Positions 1-6,346 of a stretch of 7,510 nt of DNA are shown here, one piece after another (the first letter of the stretch is position 1; the number at the start of each line of letters is the position of its first letter). Source of the stretch: Oscillospiraceae bacterium (lineage in GTDB: Bacteria; Bacillota; Clostridia; Oscillospirales; Acutalibacteraceae); assembly GCA_009786735.1 (NCBI GenBank), contig WQRM01000077.1, positions 1 to 7,510 on the forward strand, written 5' to 3'. The position numbers were made by a program, and so were the translations under genes. The notes beneath the pieces are model-generated. The model was not told the origin of the DNA. It was given only the letters and a program-made list of their open reading frames with translations, and ran no database searches.

Positions 1-609
1 ATGGGCATGCTGGCAACCGGCGGACCGGTGCAGTGCCTCAACATCATCGGACAAATTGAAGGCCACAGCGAGCAAAGCGCCGAAACAAAAACCACCAAGT
101 ACGAGCATGTCATCCCGCAACTGGTGGCGCTTGAAGAAAACCGCGATATACAAGGGCTTTTGGTGCTTTTGAACACCGTTGGCGGCGACATCGAGGCGGG
201 GCTCGCCATCGCAGAACTCATCGCCAGCATGAAAACCCCCACCGTTTCGCTGGTGCTGGGCGGCGGGCATTCCATCGGCGTGCCCCTTGCCGTGGCGGCG
301 CAGCGCTCGTTCATCGTGCCCAGCGCAACGATGACCATCCACCCCGTGCGCATGAATGGCTTGGTGCTCGGCGTGAGCCAAACGATGAATTATTTCGAGC
401 AAATGCAGGAAAGAATTGTAAACTTTGTAGCGAGCCACAGCGCCATCACGCCAGCGCGTTACCGCAAAATCATGTTGGAAGTCGGCGAACTCACCATGGA
501 CTTCGGCCGCACCCTCACCGGCGAGCAAGCCGTGCAGGAAGGGCTCATCGACGAAGTCGGCGGGCTTGCACAGGCCCTCGCATGCCTGTATGGCATGATG
601 GGAAGCTAG
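1..609 (+). CDS. tepA: TepA-like ClpP-family serine protease (probably 5'-truncated by window edge)
   Basis: This is a member of the ClpP/crotonase-fold peptidases, closest to Bacillus TepA (translocation-enhancing protein, YmfB) and its clostridial relatives, which are cytoplasmic ClpP-like proteins of poorly defined role. Visible landmarks are the family block IIGQIEGH (residues 15-22), [11 protein letters not shown] (30-40), [15 protein letters not shown] (58-72), the nucleophile block [11 protein letters not shown] with Ser91, TMTIHP with His114, and a likely catalytic Asp167 before [15 protein letters not shown]. The Ser-His-Asp triad therefore looks intact. Family members usually carry roughly 20-40 residues before the IGQIEGH block and only 14 are present here, so the true start probably lies left of base 1. 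No ribosome binding site can be checked. The 3' end meets the minus-strand tenI-like gene with no room for a terminator. In Bacillus, tepA lies close to spoIIIE, but no ftsK/spoIIIE follows here. Family assignment is secure; the physiological substrate is unknown. Confidence 0.9.
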   Translation: MGMLATGGPVQCLNIIGQIEGHSEQSAETKTTKYEHVIPQLVALEENRDIQGLLVLLNTVGGDIEAGLAIAELIASMKTPTVSLVLGGGHSIGVPLAVAAQRSFIVPSATMTIHPVRMNGLVLGVSQTMNYFEQMQERIVNFVASHSAITPARYRKIMLEVGELTMDFGRTLTGEQAVQEGLIDEVGGLAQALACLYGMMGS

Positions 610-1121
610 CGAAACCACGCAGACATCCTGCACACCCCGGCAGCCCCGGCGGCGACGCAATCGCGCGCATTGGCCTCGGTCACGCCGCCGATGGCGAACA
701 CGGGTATCGTCACGCTTTCGCACACTGCACGAAGAAAGTCTAGCCCACGCGGCGGCAGACCGGCTTTGCTCTGCGTGGCGAAGATGTGCCCGGCAATCAC
801 CAGTGCCGCGCCAAGCGATTGCGCCGCCACGGCCTCTTCAACGCTGTGAACGGATACACTGAAGGGTTGCGCGATCGATGATTCAGCCCGCGAAAACGGC
901 ATGTGCACAACATCCCCGGCATGCGGGTGATAGGCGATGAATTTCACGCCAGCGGCGCGGCACAGTGGCGCAACTTGTGCGGCCAGCGCGGTGTATTCGG
1001 CGGTCGGCAGGTCTTTTTCGCGCAGCAACAAGCCCCACGGTTTCGACTGTAGGGCTTTTTCGATTTGCTGCATGAAATCGCCCGAACACAGCAGACGATT
1101 GGTCACCACAATCTCTTTCAT
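606..1121 (-). CDS. tenI: TenI-like thiazole tautomerase / ThiE-family protein
   Basis: A 171-residue TIM-barrel protein of the ThiE/TenI family. The second half is the clearest part: [10 protein letters not shown] (88-97), [16 protein letters not shown] (111-126) and [14 protein letters not shown] (139-152). ThiE (thiamine phosphate synthase) normally has Gly-Pro where this protein has Gly-His (111-112). A His at this point is characteristic of TenI, the enzyme that aromatises the ThiG thiazole product. The Asn-Asp-Arg and HLGQxD segments that supply ThiE's Mg/pyrophosphate site are also missing or collapsed into [13 protein letters not shown] (65-77), and the protein is about 40 residues shorter than typical ThiE. 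I therefore favour TenI over thiamine phosphate synthase. The start ATG at 1121 has a good Shine-Dalgarno, GGGAG, 5-6 bases upstream. It lies downstream of thiH on the same strand, separated by 239 bases. Automated annotation may still call it thiE. Confidence 0.75.
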   Translation of the reverse strand: MKEIVVTNRLLCSGDFMQQIEKALQSKPWGLLLREKDLPTAEYTALAAQVAPLCRAAGVKFIAYHPHAGDVVHMPFSRAESSIAQPFSVSVHSVEEAVAAQSLGAALVIAGHIFATQSKAGLPPRGLDFLRAVCESVTIPVFAIGGVTEANARDCVAAGAAGVCRMSAWFR

Positions 1122-1160
1122 ATGATCTCCCGCGAAATTTTTTTGGTTGCTTTTTCAAAA

Positions 1161-1200
1161 CCACCCCGGCGCTGCGGCGCCACCCCTCCACAGAGGGGAA
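1161..1200. repeat. Double-hairpin palindromic element (REP-like)
   Basis: Two hairpins lie side by side. The first is GGCGC (1168-1172) paired with GCGCC (1177-1181) around a 4-base loop. The second is CCCCTC (1183-1188) paired with GAGGGG (1193-1198) around the loop CACA. Both stems are perfect. The unit starts with CCACCCC and ends GGGGAA, which resembles dispersed palindromic repeats I associate with clostridial genomes, but copy number cannot be seen from one window. There is no T-run directly after it on either strand, so an intrinsic terminator is unlikely. Confidence 0.55.
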
Positions 1201-1239
1201 TAGGGCTTGCTTTTTTATCTTTTCATTTTGATTTTAAGG

Positions 1240-1323
1240 TTCGGGTGGCGCGCCCGCCACCCCTACTTGACATAGCCTAGCAGGAGACACCCACCTGTAG
1301 GGGCGGCGGGCGCGCCGCCCGAA
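1240..1323. repeat. Inverted pair of GC-rich hairpin repeats (BIME/MITE-like)
   Basis: Two 27-base arms, 1240-1266 and 1297-1323, are reverse complements at 25 of 27 positions and flank a 30-base spacer. Each arm is also a hairpin in its own right. The left arm pairs GGGTGGCG (1243-1250) with CGCCACCC (1255-1262). The right arm pairs GGGCGGCG (1301-1308) with CGCCGCCC (1313-1320). The only two differences between the arms form one compensated base pair: T1246-A1259 on the left and C1304-G1317 on the right. This layout matches bacterial REP pairs or small palindromic mobile elements. No transposase and no clear target duplication are visible. Confidence 0.7.
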
Positions 1324-1360
1324 GCAAAAAAACAATTGTCTAAAAGAGCCAAAAAGTAAC

Positions 1361-2455
1361 TCAAACATAGTCCAAATACACAGGCTGCAGCCCGTTGTCT
1401 TTCAGCATCGCGTGAATTTCCGCCACACTGCGCGGGTCGGCGATGCTAAACTGCGGGTCATCTTGCTCGCTCACGCTGGTGCGCACCCCGGCGGACATCT
1501 TCGTGGCGGCAAGGCGCACCGCGGCATCGCGCAAGGCAGGGCGTTCGCGCGTGCTGATGGCAATGCCCGCATGCGGCATGAACAACCGCAGCGCCAGCAT
1601 CGCCTGCATGAGCTGCCGCTCGGTCACGCGGCTTTGCGGACGGATGCGCGGCAGCGAAAACGCGATTTCCGCCTGTGGGTGCTTTCGCTGGGTAAAATGC
1701 GCATGCAGCCCGGCAGCAAAAATGTCCTGCCGCCAATCGCCCAAGCCCAGCAGCGCACCAAAGCTCACCCCGCGCATGCCGCCGAGCAACGCGCGCTCCT
1801 GCGCATAAAATCGGTAGGGATAGCAGCGCTTTGGACCGCTCAAATGCAGCTTGTCGTACAAAATCGGGTCATAAGTTTCCTGATACACGCTCACGTAATC
1901 CGCGCCGGCGTGCCGCAATTGCGCATACTCATCGGCGTTCAGCGGATAAATTTCGATGCCAATGGCGGGGAAATAGTCACGCAGCAACGTGACCGCCTGC
2001 GCGATATACTCCACCGAGCTCTCGCGGCGGCTCTCGCCCGTCAGCACCAGAATTTCCTGCAAGCCCGTCGCGGCGATTTCCTCCGCACGGCACCGCAACT
2101 CCTCCATCGAAAGCTTAGCACGCGTGATCGACTGATGGCAGCTGAACCCGCAATAGCTGCAGTGGTTTTCGCAGTAATTCGCGATATACAGCGGGGTATA
2201 CAGCCCCACGGTGTTGCCGTGCCAGCGCCGTGTGGCGCTCTGTGCCGCGCGAGCAATCTCCTCCAGCAGCGGCTCTGCGGCAGGGGAAAGCAACGCGGCA
2301 AACTCCGCAATGCCCGGCGCCGCGCAAGCTAACGCCGCGCGAACATCCACCTCCGTGCAATTTTCCGGGGAAAAATCACGCAGACCATCGTGCACGCGCG
2401 GCAAAATATCGCTATCCATTTGCTGCATCCCCGGCAGGTAGTCGTTCATCTTCAT
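1361..2455 (-). CDS. thiH: 2-iminoacetate synthase ThiH (radical SAM)
   Basis: ThiH is a radical-SAM tyrosine lyase. It cleaves tyrosine to dehydroglycine (2-iminoacetate) plus p-cresol, feeding ThiG in thiazole synthesis in anaerobes. The [4Fe-4S]/SAM motif Cx3Cx2C appears as CENHCSYCGF (Cys95, Cys99, Cys102 from the ATG start), preceded by NTVGLYTPLYIANYC. Also typical are LVLTGESRR, YVSVYQETYD, FGALLGLGDWR and the C-terminal tail DPQFSIADPRSVAEI with LQPVYLDYV. At about 364 residues it matches ThiH and lacks the extra C-terminal domain of HydG. Two starts compete: GTG at 2458 (4-base overlap with the upstream stop) and ATG at 2455 (TGATG, one base shared). GGAG lies 8 bases before the ATG and 5 before the GTG, and I prefer the ATG. 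Translation is probably coupled to the upstream phosphoesterase gene. thiS, thiF and thiG are not in the window. Confidence 0.93.
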   Translation of the reverse strand: MKMNDYLPGMQQMDSDILPRVHDGLRDFSPENCTEVDVRAALACAAPGIAEFAALLSPAAEPLLEEIARAAQSATRRWHGNTVGLYTPLYIANYCENHCSYCGFSCHQSITRAKLSMEELRCRAEEIAATGLQEILVLTGESRRESSVEYIAQAVTLLRDYFPAIGIEIYPLNADEYAQLRHAGADYVSVYQETYDPILYDKLHLSGPKRCYPYRFYAQERALLGGMRGVSFGALLGLGDWRQDIFAAGLHAHFTQRKHPQAEIAFSLPRIRPQSRVTERQLMQAMLALRLFMPHAGIAISTRERPALRDAAVRLAATKMSAGVRTSVSEQDDPQFSIADPRSVAEIHAMLKDNGLQPVYLDYV

Positions 2456-4071
2456 CACGGCTGCTCCGTCAACGGATGGGCTTCGCTCGGGTGTTCAAAG
2501 CTGATGAAATTGTTGTGCGCAACCACCTTCCACGTCATCTGCAGCGCCTCGCAGCCCTCCACAGGCACATATAACTGCCCCCGCGCACCGCGATACACCG
2601 GCGCAGGCAGCTTCATCGGGCGGAAGTCAGTTTGCGCAACGTCGCTGCCCTCCACAAACTCCGCCCAGCAGTCATACACCTCCACGTGCATGCGCCCCGG
2701 CGTTTTCGTCACCGTGCCGCCGATTGCCGTCACCAGCGTGCCCAGCGGCGCAAACCACACGCCGTCACGGCATTCGCAGGGCGCATCTTGGGCAATCAGA
2801 CCCAAGTCCATGCCCTTGAATATCATGCGCGTGCTGCGGAAAACCGGCGGCAGCTGCCTTGGGGTCACTTGGTCGGCGGCTTTGTCAATCGTGCATTGGT
2901 CAAGCACACGCCCATCCTCCAGCACACTGGTCAGCGTGATGCGCGCGCCCTCCACCTCAACGATCGTGGCGGCACACAGCTTCTCTTCATGCGGGTGATA
3001 CGCCGCGTTCCATACCTTGGGCACCGTTTGCCCCGGCGGCGGCGGATTGCGGTGGCTGTTGGGCAGCTCGTAGTGAATCGTGCCCTGCGACGGACGCTCG
3101 AACAGCGCGCCATCTTTCATCGGAAAGCTGCGCCCAAACGCATGCTCATGCCCGGCAAACAGCAGGTCGAGGGTCTCCAAACCCTCCTGCAGCGGCGGAT
3201 GGTCATTGCATTCCATGTCCGCACCCGTGTAACACACCGGGAAGTGCCACACCCCCAGCTTCCATTGCGCGCTGGAGTTCCCCACGGTGTCCAGCAGCCA
3301 GTCGTTGCGCACATCGTCCGTCAAGCCGATCACATTAATCTGCACATTGCCGTAGCTAAAGTGGTAGTTCTCGCATGCCCAGCCCACAGGCCCATTGCGC
3401 GCATAACTGCCCCAAAACTGCTTTTGCCAAAACTCGCCCGGCTCGCTGTAGTAGCGCCCCCGGCCTTCTTTGTAGCTCTCGCGAAAGCCGCGGTTGTCGT
3501 GGTTACCCATGTTCATCATCAGCGGCATGCTCTCGCAAACGCCCGCCATTCCACTGTGGAAGTACGCGTTCCATTGCTGCTCATGCTGGCCGCAGTCGGT
3601 GTTGTCGCCGCCGGTGAGGATGAACGCGCAGTCGGGGTATTCGCGCAGCATCTGCTTGAGAAATCCGTTGACCACGCTGTAGTCACTCACCTCGAATGGC
3701 TCGCCCTTTTGGTGGTCGGCAATGCAAATGAACTTAAAGCGCTCGATTTTCTCTGGCGCTGTGGTGAACGAAAACTCCGCGGAGCGATGCGCATCATCGC
3801 CACAAGTGTAGGTATAGCGCGTGCCGGGCAGCAAGCCGCTCAGCTGCGCCCAGTGCATGGTGGAGCGGTCAATGTCGCTGACGAACAAGCCGGTTTCGCT
3901 CGCTTGCCGCAGCACCTGCGCAGGCTTGCCGCTCACCCAGTATCGCACATCGCCCGCCTGCACGTCCTCGCACGTGCGCCAGGTGATTGCACGGCAGGTG
4001 CTCGCGCAGCCGTTGAGGCTAAGCATAATGTGGTCGGGCGCAGGCGCAGAGCCTAACACGGGTTTTGTCAT
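2455..4071 (-). CDS. Purple-acid-phosphatase-like metallophosphoesterase with C-terminal copper-amine-oxidase-type domain
   Basis: A 538-residue protein in three parts. Residues ~10-105 form an Fn3-like domain typical of the N-terminus of purple acid phosphatases (PDHIMLSLNG, ITWRT, GLLPGTRYTYTCG). Residues ~112-315 are a calcineurin-like phosphoesterase core with IADHQ (Asp119), GGDNTD (Asp156), MGNHDN (Asn190/His191), VWHFPV (His276) and AGHEHAFGR (His308/His310). Residues ~405-530 resemble the copper-amine-oxidase N-terminal domain seen on many clostridial surface proteins (VWFAPLGTLVTAIGG, QLYVPVEGCEAL). The first motif is Asp-x-Gln rather than Asp-x-His/Gly, and the Tyr of the classical GDxxY motif is replaced by Asp. 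No signal peptide or membrane segment is visible, which is odd for this architecture. Start ATG 4071 overlaps the upstream stop as ATGA and has AGAGGTG five bases upstream. A phosphomonoesterase or phosphodiesterase role is likely; the substrate is unknown. Confidence 0.88.
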   Translation of the reverse strand: MTKPVLGSAPAPDHIMLSLNGCASTCRAITWRTCEDVQAGDVRYWVSGKPAQVLRQASETGLFVSDIDRSTMHWAQLSGLLPGTRYTYTCGDDAHRSAEFSFTTAPEKIERFKFICIADHQKGEPFEVSDYSVVNGFLKQMLREYPDCAFILTGGDNTDCGQHEQQWNAYFHSGMAGVCESMPLMMNMGNHDNRGFRESYKEGRGRYYSEPGEFWQKQFWGSYARNGPVGWACENYHFSYGNVQINVIGLTDDVRNDWLLDTVGNSSAQWKLGVWHFPVCYTGADMECNDHPPLQEGLETLDLLFAGHEHAFGRSFPMKDGALFERPSQGTIHYELPNSHRNPPPPGQTVPKVWNAAYHPHEEKLCAATIVEVEGARITLTSVLEDGRVLDQCTIDKAADQVTPRQLPPVFRSTRMIFKGMDLGLIAQDAPCECRDGVWFAPLGTLVTAIGGTVTKTPGRMHVEVYDCWAEFVEGSDVAQTDFRPMKLPAPVYRGARGQLYVPVEGCEALQMTWKVVAHNNFISFEHPSEAHPLTEQP

Positions 4072-4664
4072 ACAGACACCTCTTCTTCGTTTCGTTTGTT
4101 CAGCGCAAACACACTGCTCGTGTTCGCGTCATACGCCTCGCTGCGCAGCAAAATCAGTGTTTCTTCTCCGCTGGCAGCAAGCACCGTGGTCAGCAGCAAC
4201 ATCAGAATAATGTTCAGCCACATCGTCACCGCCCCCGTCACCACCAGCACCGGCACCACGAAGAAAAACGGCAGCGTGGTCAGCTTGTTCGCCCTGGTGT
4301 GCATCGTGGACCACACGCGGAATTTCACCCGTCCAAACACCAAGTTGAACACCTTCAGCGCCGCAATCACCCCAATGGTAACCATCACATACACCGCAAT
4401 GTAGCGGTGCAGCTGCTGCAGCCCAAACACAATCACCAAGCAAGACAGCGTGAACACAATGTCCGCAAACCCGTCGAGCTTTGCCCCAAAATCGGTGCAG
4501 CGGTTGTGTTTGCGTGCCAGCTGCCCATCCAAAATATCCGTCAGCCCGGTCACCACATACATCGCCACGAACCAGCCCGAGCGGTTCACCAAAAATGGCA
4601 GCAAGATCGACAGCGGAATGCGCGAAAACGACAGCAGATTAGGCAGATGTTTCGGTATCTTCAA
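4068..4664 (-). CDS. CDP-alcohol phosphatidyltransferase family membrane protein
   Basis: This integral membrane enzyme is expected to displace CMP from a CDP-alcohol (typically CDP-diacylglycerol) with a hydroxyl acceptor, making a phospholipid or its precursor. The family signature Dx2DGx2ARx8Gx3Dx3D is complete: Asp43, Asp46, Gly47, Ala50, Arg51, Gly60, Asp64 and Asp68. About six hydrophobic segments are visible (roughly 10-26, 31-45, 68-82, 88-108, 128-146, 149-172), and the last ~25 residues form a charged cytoplasmic tail. At 198 residues it is in the PgsA/Pls1 size range. PgsA (phosphatidylglycerophosphate), CLS-like or inositol-type acceptors cannot be told apart here. It starts with TTG, supported by a near-perfect AAGGAGG, and lies partly inside the preceding VTT-protein gene (26-base overlap). 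The next ATG in frame, at residue 35, would remove the first membrane segment. Confidence 0.92.
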   Translation of the reverse strand: MKIPKHLPNLLSFSRIPLSILLPFLVNRSGWFVAMYVVTGLTDILDGQLARKHNRCTDFGAKLDGFADIVFTLSCLVIVFGLQQLHRYIAVYVMVTIGVIAALKVFNLVFGRVKFRVWSTMHTRANKLTTLPFFFVVPVLVVTGAVTMWLNIILMLLLTTVLAASGEETLILLRSEAYDANTSSVFALNKRNEEEVSV

Positions 4665-5406
4665 CAGCAGTCTCCTCCTTTTGCTTCAAAAACCCGGTAA
4701 TACGCTTGCTAAACACCAGCACCAGCACCGAAACCACCGCCGCCAGTGCGCCAACAACGCCCATCAGCACCCAATTGGGGCTTTCGCCCAGCGCAAGCGT
4801 GCCGAAGTAAACCGTCACCACCATCCCGGGAATGCGCCCAACGGTGGAGATCAGAATGAATTTCCAGTATGACATGCTCGACAGCCCCAAAAAGTACGAG
4901 AAAAAATCCTTGGGGCTGGGAATGGCATACAAAAACAGCAGCACCAACGTCGATGCATTGCCGTCAAGCAAGCCCTCCACTTTTGCAATGGTTTTGCGGC
5001 TCACAAACAGCGTCAGCACGCGCCGCCCCAAGATCCTCGCCAGATAAAACGAGATCGTCGCGCCAATCGCCGAGCCCACGATCGTCAGCGCCATGCCGCC
5101 CCAAAAGCCATAGATCATGCCGCCCACCAGTGACGTCAGCGACGACGGCACCACGCTCACAATCACCGGAATAATCTGCAGCAGCATCATCAACACAAAG
5201 CCCCAGCCGGGTTGTGTGTTCACAATGAACTCCCGCAAATACAGCCCGGATGACTGCATGTTTTCAATGAAATTCCCGCTTTGGTCGCCTGCAACCATGA
5301 ACGTGCGGGCATAGAAAACCCCGCCCCACACCAGCAGCCCAAGCACAACGGCAATGCCCACAAAGCGAATAATATCCTGCGTTTCAATGTCGCGTTTTAG
5401 TTTCAT
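4639..5406 (-). CDS. VTT-domain membrane protein (TVP38/TMEM64, SNARE-associated family)
   Basis: A 255-residue polytopic membrane protein of the VTT/DedA superfamily. Related members act as lipid scramblases or undecaprenyl-phosphate/phospholipid flippases. A first membrane span (about 12-32) is followed by an extracytoplasmic stretch, then the VTT core: QIIPVIVSVVPSSLTSLVGG (77-96), the glycine-rich GSAIGATISFYLARILGRR (111-129), and the re-entrant-type YAIPSPKDFFSYFLGLS (160-176) with GRIPG (190-194). A last span (about 212-232) leads into a charged tail ending EETAVEDTETSA. I chose ATG 5406 (MKLKRD): it lies 17 bases past the aldolase stop, in an A-rich gap typical of leaders. The alternative ATG at 5439 adds 11 residues, overlaps the aldolase gene by 17 bases and has a better-spaced GAGG (9 rather than 14 bases), so it remains possible. 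Specific substrate unknown. Confidence 0.88.
   Translation of the reverse strand: MKLKRDIETQDIIRFVGIAVVLGLLVWGGVFYARTFMVAGDQSGNFIENMQSSGLYLREFIVNTQPGWGFVLMMLLQIIPVIVSVVPSSLTSLVGGMIYGFWGGMALTIVGSAIGATISFYLARILGRRVLTLFVSRKTIAKVEGLLDGNASTLVLLFLYAIPSPKDFFSYFLGLSSMSYWKFILISTVGRIPGMVVTVYFGTLALGESPNWVLMGVVGALAAVVSVLVLVFSKRITGFLKQKEETAVEDTETSA
4674..4680 (-). promoter_or_regulatory. Strong Shine-Dalgarno fixing a TTG start
   Basis: The minus strand reads AAGGAGG nine bases before the TTG at 4664. It sits inside the last codons of the VTT-protein gene, where it encodes part of KEETA. No ATG or GTG start lies nearby in that frame, so this site is the main argument that the CDP-alcohol phosphatidyltransferase begins with TTG. 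Confidence 0.75.
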
Positions 5407-5422
5407 GCGTTTTCTTGTTTCC

Positions 5423-6346
5423 TCACAATCCCAATTCATCTTCCAGCGCCTCGGTCACCTGCAGCATCTGCCGCATGACGTAGCGCGCGTTGTGGTCAAA
5501 GTTTTTCGGGTCAACGCGCGGCGTGCGCGTGTGCAATCCCATGTCTACCCCCTGCAGCTGCATGTGGTATTTCGCGCAGATGGGATACGCCAGTTTTTCC
5601 GCAGCGCTGGTGATGCCCAGCACCGCCTGAATCCGCTGCGCAAGCGCCGGTTCGTCTTGCCAGCAAGCGCACAGCTTGGCATACAACTTCGGGTGGAAGT
5701 TGCCCATCACGCCGCTGTAGCCCGCGCAGCCGGCCTGCAAGCTTTCCAGCAGCATCGCGGAGTTTGCGTTGTAAATCTGCAGCGCAGTCCCCTGTGCCGC
5801 CGCGAGTTTTGCGCGCAGCTCGGTCATGTTGCAGCAGGTGTCTTTGAGGAACACAAAGTTGCCCAGCGCGGGCAGCCGCTCAATCACATACGGCGTCAGC
5901 AAGCGCTTGTACTCCGGCGACGGGCACTCATAAAACCCCAGCGGAAAGTCGCCCAAATGCCGTGTCACTTCCGCCACGCGGCGCAGCAGCACGTCATCGT
6001 CTTCGTCATGCGCCGCAAAGGGGTTGGTGATGAACACATAGCAATCCACGCCCTCAGCGATGATAGCCTGTGCGGTGCGCAGCATGTCGGGCGTGTTCAA
6101 GTCCACGTGGCCGCTCGCGAGCATCACCGTGTTGGGGCGGCGCAGCTGCATGAGTTTGCGTGTGATTTTCATTGTCTCATCTTGCGAAAGCCAAAACATT
6201 TCGCTGCTTTGGCACACCGCAAACACGCCCGTGCAGTCGCGGTTTTCATACCAGCGCAGCAGCGGCTCAAGCAGATCGTAGTCCACTTCGTTGTCGTCCG
6301 TGAACGGCGTAATCATCGTCGGATAAATGCCCTTGGGTAGGCTCAT
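5423..6346 (-). CDS. DapA/NanA-superfamily aldolase (dihydrodipicolinate synthase family, substrate unknown)
   Basis: A 307-residue (beta/alpha)8 class I aldolase. Lys168 in FVFLKDTCCN is the expected Schiff-base lysine and Tyr139 in GFYECPSP is the conserved catalytic tyrosine. The N-terminus GIYPTMITPFTDDNEVD and the block NPFAAHDEDD (108-117) also fit the family. It is unlikely to be a true dihydrodipicolinate synthase. The Thr-Thr-Gly-Glu motif is replaced by QSSE (46-49), and the Arg that binds the product carboxylate (YNVPSRT in DapA) is missing from YECPSPEYK. It does not carry the usual N-acetylneuraminate lyase sequence there either. Probable chemistry is reversible aldol addition or cleavage of a 2-oxo acid, possibly sugar-derived given the adjacent deacetylase. 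Start ATG 6346 overlaps the upstream stop as ATGA and has AGAGGA about 8 bases upstream. The enzyme appears cytoplasmic. Confidence 0.9.
   Translation of the reverse strand: MSLPKGIYPTMITPFTDDNEVDYDLLEPLLRWYENRDCTGVFAVCQSSEMFWLSQDETMKITRKLMQLRRPNTVMLASGHVDLNTPDMLRTAQAIIAEGVDCYVFITNPFAAHDEDDDVLLRRVAEVTRHLGDFPLGFYECPSPEYKRLLTPYVIERLPALGNFVFLKDTCCNMTELRAKLAAAQGTALQIYNANSAMLLESLQAGCAGYSGVMGNFHPKLYAKLCACWQDEPALAQRIQAVLGITSAAEKLAYPICAKYHMQLQGVDMGLHTRTPRVDPKNFDHNARYVMRQMLQVTEALEDELGL

Larger units (their letters stand above)
1122..1360. other. Intergenic region between thiH and tenI with palindromic repeats
   Basis: This 239-base stretch has no credible coding sequence on either strand. It holds two hairpin clusters (1161-1200 and 1240-1323) separated by AT-rich sequence, plus the tenI-like gene's ribosome binding site at its left end. 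No TPP riboswitch is visible: the characteristic CUGAGA core is absent on the minus strand. There is no convincing intrinsic terminator after thiH, only a weak ACAATTGT palindrome followed by seven T on the minus strand (about 1325-1340). No good promoter for the tenI-like gene was found, so whether it is co-transcribed with thiH is open. Confidence 0.7.

Noticed and set aside
1267..1272. TTGACA on the plus strand as a -35 promoter box
   Set aside because: No -10-like hexamer lies 16-18 bases downstream, and the next plus-strand sequence is antisense to thiH. It falls in the spacer of the inverted repeat.
1122..1360. TPP (THI-box) riboswitch controlling the tenI-like gene or thiH
   Set aside because: The conserved CUGAGA core and partner segments are absent from this interval and from the 7243-7510 leader. 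The stems present are explained by palindromic repeats.
1412..2332. Plus-strand 306-codon open frame antisense to thiH
   Set aside because: The opposite strand encodes an unmistakable radical-SAM Cx3Cx2C protein. This frame has only compositional bias.
2632..4056. Plus-strand 474-codon open frame antisense to the phosphoesterase gene
   Set aside because: It mirrors the phosphoesterase gene, has His/Arg/Ala/Val-rich low-information composition, no recognisable motif, and no good ribosome binding site. Long antisense frames are expected from the high-GC codon usage.
5354..6340. Plus-strand 328-codon open frame antisense to the aldolase gene
   Set aside because: It is a mirror of a gene with a clear active-site lysine and tyrosine. 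Its translation is Arg/His/Gln-rich with no family resemblance.
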